A stretch of DNA of 17,101 bases from positions 855,917-873,017 of the forward strand of contig MU646315.1 of assembly GCA_026770585.1 (NCBI GenBank), read 5' to 3'. This document shows, in pieces, positions 10,201 to 16,200 of the stretch. The stretch is from Baffinella frigidus (taxonomy: Eukaryota; Cryptophyceae; Cryptomonadales; Baffinellaceae). Every line of letters begins with the position of its first letter. The stretch's first letter is position 1. A program made the position numbers and the translations under genes. Under the pieces are notes generated by a model. The model made no database searches. It was not told the origin of the DNA and saw nothing but the letters and a program-made list of their open reading frames with translations.

Positions 10201-13200
10201 AATTTTAGTTCGAGCCCTAATTACCCCTCCTCAAAGTGCCAAGACAATAAGGGGAGCCTTTTCATTTAAATTGAAACACGTTCCCGGATGACAGTGGATG
10301 AGGTAACGCCGAAGCTGCAATCCGCAACGGAGCTTCTCAAGGCAATGAACAAGGGCGAACTCTCGGAGATCAAGTCCTTCTCGTTGCCTCCCGTCCACCT
10401 CGAGAAGGTCTTGCTCTTCCTCTCAAAGGCTCATTGGGGCTCTCCCATTTGGTGGGCACGGGCTCGTTTTTGCTCCAAAGTTGACAGATTTGTACCGGGA
10501 GCCCTGAACGTCAACTTGAGAATAGTCGGCCAACCCGAATATTGCTGAAGGCGGTGAACAAGGGCGAGCTCTTGGAAATTATTTCCTTCTCCTCGCCTCC
10601 CGTCCAGCTCAGAAAGGTGTTGCTCGCTATCAAAGGCTGGTTTGGGCTCTCCAATTTGGTGGGCACGGGAAAGAGCCCGGGCTCACCAAATCGGTGAGCC
10701 CAAATAGACTGAGGCAAGTCCTTTTCCTCGCCTCCCGCCCACCTCGATAATGTCCGTCTTATTCGTGCTCGCGTATTTGGTGCGTCCGGTCTAGTTTTTT
10801 CACCCGAGCTCACATGAACCGGAACTGATGGTGTTATCTTCCGAAATGGGGCAGGTATTCTCGACGCTGGTTATTATGGCAGGCGACTCACCAATTTAGT
10901 GCGCATGGGCTCAGCAATGCGGCCCTACACCCTAGACCCTAAACTCTAAACTCTAAACTCGAAAATCTAAACTCGAAACGCTAAACCAGGTGTTCTCGAC
11001 GGTGCTGATTCTCATGGCAAACAACTACTCGTCCCAGCTCGACGTCTCGTGAGTGCCGCGCCCCTCAGAGGCAAACAGAGCAGTCACAGAAGCAAATAGA
11101 ACAGAGCAGTCACAGAAGCAAATAAACAGAGCAGTCACAGAAGCAAAAAGACCAAACAGAGCAGTCACAGAAGCAAATAGACGGGGTTGATCTCGGGTGA
11201 CGCACCTGGCCAAAGCGAACATGGCGGGACCTACATGCCCCAACTCGACGTCTCGTGAGTGCCGCGCCCCTCAGAAGACTCAGAGACGATTGAGAGAGAA
11301 ACAGAGAGGGGAAGAGGGAGAGAGAGAGACGATTGAGCGAGAGAAAGAGAGAAAGACGATTGAGAGAGAGAGAGAGACAGAGAGACAGGGAGACAAAATC
11401 CCGCGCCTCTCAGAAAACACCCTAAATCCCGAACCTCAAACCCTGGAGGGCCGTTTCAACTTTTGTACCAGGAAAGAGCTATGCATGTACTTACAGTCAC
11501 GGTCGGAGCGTTCGCGCGTGGCAGGTAGTAAACCCTAAACCTTAAACCTTAAACAATCCCTCAACCCTCCCTCAACCCTAACCTAACCTTCCCTCAACCC
11601 TCCTAGCACCCTCAACCCTGAAACTCAAACCCTGAACCCTGAACCCTGAACCCTGAACCCTGAACCTGACCTAATCCTCCCTCAACCCTCCTAGCACCCT
11701 CAACCCTGAAACTCAAACCCTGAACCCTGAACCCTGAACCCTAAACCTCAAACCCTGACCGTGTGGCAGGTGGTCGCGAGTGCGGCAGACAATATCTGCG
11801 GTAACCCTCAACCCTAAACCCTAAACCCTAAACCCTAAACCCTAAACCCTAAACCCTAAACCCTAAACCCTACACCCTAAACCCTAAACCCTAAACCCTA
11901 CACACCAAACCCAAACACCAAACACCAAACACCAGACACCAAACACCAGACACCAAACACCAAACACCAGACACCAAACACCAAACACCAAACACTAAAC
12001 ACCAAACACCAAACACCAAACACCAAACACCAAACACCAAATCCCAAAACCCAAAACCCCAAACCCCAAATCCCAAAACCCAAAAACCCAAACCCAAAAC
12101 CCAAACACCAAAACCCAAACACCAAACCCCAAACCCCAAACCCCAAACCCCAAACCTCAAACCGCAACCCCTGACAAGGTGGACCGATTCGTGATCAAGC
12201 TGCTGCAGTTCGACCCCGAGACGATCGAGAAAGCGTCCGCCAAGGCCGCCAAGGCACGCTCCACTCTAAATCCCTCGCAGTCTTTTTGGTCTCACCAATT
12301 CGGTGGGCCAAGGCTTTTTTCCGCTCCAAAGCTGACGGATTTGTACTGTAAAATCAGCTTGTCAACTTAAGGATAGTCTGTCAATCCGGTTCGTGATCAA
12401 CTTTGACCTTGAGACGATCGAGAAAGCGTCTGCCAAGGCCGCCAAGGCACTCAACCCTCCCAGTAGCCATCCGAAGCGGACCTAATCACGGATCTGGCGT
12501 GTGTCATTTCCCGCCTGCGGCCCTCCAAACTCGGAGCGAACGGCCCCTGAAATCTAAAACGCCGATTGTTGATTTGGTCCCGCAGGAGATTCTGCTCCCG
12601 GACCCGTTGCTGGCGCCCGAGGTTCTCGCGAAGCACTCTCCCGCCGCCGAAATCTTGGTCAAGCCCTAAACCTCAAACCCTAAGACCGTCAGTGCTTTAG
12701 AAAACCAACACCCCACCCCCCACACCCCAAACCCTGATGCCAGCGGTCTTCTCGTACCACAACCTGAACCCCAAAACCCAACATCCAAAACCCAAATCGA
12801 AAATCGTAAGTCCTGAGCTCTAATCTGGAACGCTTACAGGTTCGGTGGATGCGAGCGATTTTGGCGTACCACACGGCGTTCCTCGAGGACATCTCGCCCC
12901 TCACTCAGGAGGTGAAGGAGCAGGAGAAGGAGGTCGACGAGGCCAACAAACTGGTCACTCCCATTTCCAAACACGACTCAACACAGAGAGAGAATCGTAT
13001 TTTTGAGGAAATGTTCAAGGAGGTATGGGAGGTTGTGGCACCTTTCAGCACGTGAAGGCAGCACGTGAAGCGGCTTAGTAAAGCGACTAGCTGAAACACA
13101 AAGCGCTCTTTGCAGGTGGCGGCGACGAAGGTGGGGCTGGGGGAGGCGGAGGAGGCCATCCGCGAACTGACCACCCTCTTCGAACAAGCCACCCACGAGA

Positions 13201-16200
13201 AGTGCGCGCCCCCCCCTAGAAATGCATAGAGTATGTATGTATTGCCTAGGAAATTCATCAACCCCAACTGCAACAAGCAACACAATCCTTCATTCCTAAA
13301 CCCTAAACCCAAACTGTTGACGCAGGTCGACGATGGTGTCGTCACGCGACCAGTCGGCGTCGCTCCACCAGCGCGCCCTCGAGCTCTCCAACTTTCTCTC
13401 CGCGCAGACGGTATCCACCGTTACTCTAGGGTTTAGGGTGTACGGTTCAGGCGAACGAGAACCCCCCGTGACTGATAGTGACGGAGGTAGTAAGGGTGCA
13501 CGACCAGTCAGCGTCGCTCCGCCAGCGCGCACTCGAACTCTCCAACTTCCTCTCCGCCCAGACGGTCCGCGCTGATTGGGGTTGATGGTTTAGAGTGTAG
13601 GGTATACATATCTGCTTGCAAACCTGGATTTGGGGGTAAATTGTTGGAATTAAACCCTGGAAACCTAACCACAAACCCTAACGATCTCCTGAACCAGTTC
13701 TGCGTGTGAAACCCCAAACCCTCTATCCAACAGGTGGAATGGGTGCGAGCGCGCAACGACCTCACGCAGGCTTTTACCCGCAGTAGTTTGTGGCACCTTT
13801 CAGCATGCCAAACCTCCTCGTGTACGGAGGGTTCCGTGTACGGAGGGTTCCGTGTACGGAGGGTTCCGTGTACGGAGGGTTCCGTGTACGGAGGGTTCCG
13901 TGTACGGAGGGTTCCGTGAGTGATGGGGGTTGGACCTGATCCTGGTGGTGCGCGGAGCAGGTGGAATGGGTGCGAGCGCGCAACGACCTGACGCAGGCGC
14001 TCATCACCCTGCCGGGAGACGCCCTCGTCGCTGCGGTCGATATCCCACCCTAGCCCTACACCCCTGCATATATTCTGTCATACGCCCTGAACCCTATCCT
14101 AAACCGTATTCCAAAATGTTGATTATGTTCTTGACCCTGTCCTAAACCGTAAACCCTTATCGCTGATCACTCTCCCGGGCGACGCTCTTGTCGACACGGT
14201 CCCCGCCCCACCCACACCCTGGCCATGGGCGCTACACCATACCCTACACCCTACCCTACACCCTACCCTATCCCTTCCCACCCTGTCCCGAGGGTGGGAA
14301 GTGGTTGTAGTTTCAACGTTCACCCTAAACCTCAAACCCTATCCCGAACCCCATCCCGGACCCCATCCCAAATGACCCTACACCCTCATCCCTGAAACCA
14401 AATTCCGTAAGGGTGTAGGGTGTAGTGTGTAGGGTGTGGACCTGACGCAGGCGCTCATCACCCTTCCGGGAGACGCCCTCGTCGCCGCGGTCGATATCCC
14501 ACCCTAGCCCTACACCCCTACATAAAACCCTGTCATACGGCCTAAACCCTATCCTAAACCGTATTCCAAAATATAAATCATTTTTTTGACCCTGTCCTGA
14601 ACCGTGAACCCTAATCGCTCATCACTCTTCCTGGCGACGCCTTTTTCGCCGCGGTCCCACCCACACACCCCCGCACAAGGAAATGCCTGAAATGATAAAT
14701 AAATAAATAAAGGAAACAATACATAATTCCGGAAACACACAGGTTCTTTGGTGCTTGGCGGGTCGCTCTCGGTGCGGTTCCGCGCGCAGCTTCTCGAATG
14801 CCATCTCAAGGCCGCCCTCAACGACAGCGACGCAAGAACAGGGTCACAGGATCCATGCCACCTCGCGTAGTCAACACCGCGTGCTTACCACACAAATCAC
14901 CGAAATAATAAGTAAATCAAGGAGGAAATACCGAAAAGATTCCGGAAATAATCAGGTGCTGTTGTCGCTGGGAGGACCTCTGTCGGTGCGGTTCCGCAGC
15001 ATAACAGTTCTCGGGCGGACGTGCGTGATCACAGTCGAGGACGTGGCGAGCAGTGAACACTCTCGCCTGTGCTGTACACACACTCACTCGTGCTGTACAC
15101 ACTCTGATCTGTGATGTACACATTCTTTTCGCAGGTCTCGGGCGCACGTGCGTGATCACCGAGCAGCTCCTCCAAGGCCACTGCAACAGACACCCGACTC
15201 AACAACCCTGCAATAATAAATAAATAAAAAAAGGAAGGCGGGAATCTTATAAAATCAATAAAATAATAAATTGATGAAGGAAATATTGAAGATTCCCTGA
15301 CATTTTCAGGTGCTGCTGTCACTCGGAGGACCTCTCTCGGTGCGGTTCCGCGCGCAGCTTCTTGAAGGCCATCTCAAGACCGCCCTCAACAACAGCGACG
15401 TACGCGCCTCAACCCTACACCCAAATTGCTTCGCGCCCCAACCCTACACCCAAATTGCTGTCCCAACCCTACACCCAAGTTGCTGTAATTTCGGCATCAA
15501 CCTAATTCCGGCATTCCGAAGCAATTTGGGTGTAGGATTTCCGAAGCAATTTGGGTGTAGGCTCAAGACCGCCCTCAACAACAGCGACGTTCGCGCCTCA
15601 ACCCTACACCCAAATTGCGACGGAACGCTGGAATTCGGTGGATGCCGAAATTGGGGCGTGCGCCCTATCCAGCTCAACCCCACATTATTTGGAAACTCAC
15701 GGGTTTTTTTAGCACTCCACGGTTTCGGACACCTTCACACGATTTTCACCCTACCTCAACTGGTCAAAACATAAAACATCAACTGGTCAAAACATAAAAC
15801 GCTCAACTAGTCGAAACATAAAACACAGGTGCCGTCGTCCGGGAAATCGCGGCGGATTCTCGACGTGTTCCTCCCTTCCTAGCGCTGTCTTTGTGACCGG
15901 CATATTTGCTTCTGTGACTCGTCTATTTGCTTCTGTGACTGGTCTATGTGTGTGCGCTCCGCATGTTCTTGCTCTGCCAAACTGTTCAACAGACAGGTGC
16001 CGTCGTCCGGGTAATCGCGGCGGATGCTTGACGTGCTCCTCCCTTCCTAACGCTGTCTTTGCGACTGGCCTAGTTGATCATGTGACTCGTCCATTTACGT
16101 TTGTGGTTTGTGTATTTCTTCTGTGACTGGTCTATTCTCGCCCTGCTAAACTGGTCAAAACACACCAAACAGGTGCCGTCGTCCGGGTAATCGCGGCGGA

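Larger units (their letters stand above)
9726..10294 (+). repeat. Intron 19: four exon 20 head copies
   Basis: Mostly non-heptamer sequence with a poly-A run and a poly-T run. Acceptor-side exon 20 copies start at 9866, 9931, 10013 and 10158. Upstream of 9866 and of the true acceptor the same AAACACGTTCCCGGA occurs, so intron sequence was duplicated with the exon edge. Confidence 0.85.
10408..10989 (+). repeat. Intron 20: exon 20 tail copies, exon 21 head copy, shared inverted repeat
   Basis: Two donor-side copies of exon 20 with their following intron (CAAAGGCT...TTTGGTGGGCACGGG), an AGTTGAC...GTCAACT element (about 10480-10518), an acceptor-side copy of exon 21 at 10855 and a short CTCTAAA/CTCGAAA tract. 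Confidence 0.85.
11049..11769 (+). repeat. Intron 21: minisatellite, exon 21 tail copy, GA-rich tract, heptamers
   Basis: In order: four units of ACAGAGCAGTCACAGAAGCA, a donor-side exon 21 copy (11219-11263), a purine-only-like tract (11275-11396), and CCCTGAA/CCCTCAA arrays with a duplicated TCCCTCAACCCTCCTAGCAC block (11590 and 11678). Confidence 0.87.
13411..13960 (+). repeat. Intron 27: exon 27 tail copy, exon 28 head copy, 16-bp minisatellite
   Basis: Holds a TTTAGGG-sense fragment (13430), a donor-side exon 27 copy, an acceptor-side exon 28 copy and a six-unit minisatellite. Confidence 0.85.
14036..15309 (+). repeat. Intron 28: nested duplications of exon 28 tail and exon 29 head
   Basis: The longest intron (1,274 bases). 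It carries three donor-side copies of exon 28, including a block at 14439-14660 that repeats 13985-14205 at an offset of 454 bases. Then come two acceptor-side copies of exon 29 (14743 and 14956), each preceded by an AATAAATAAA-type stretch, and a mosaic fragment at 15136. Confidence 0.87.

Noticed and set aside
11801-11906. A true chromosome end
   Set aside because: The perfect CCCTAAA array is internal, flanked on both sides by in-phase exons of the same gene.
12954-13055. Reading through the exon 25 donor (FEEMFKEVWEVVAPFST)
   Set aside because: The frame stays open for about 100 bases and ends at TGA (13053). The GTCACT donor at 12954 joins exon 26 in phase and matches the coiled coil register, so retention seems unlikely, although transcript data would settle it.
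13820-13918. CRISPR-like or protein-coding repeat (VYGGFRVRR)
   Set aside because: The 16-base units are contiguous without spacers, lie in an intron of a eukaryotic gene, and are open only because the unit lacks stops.
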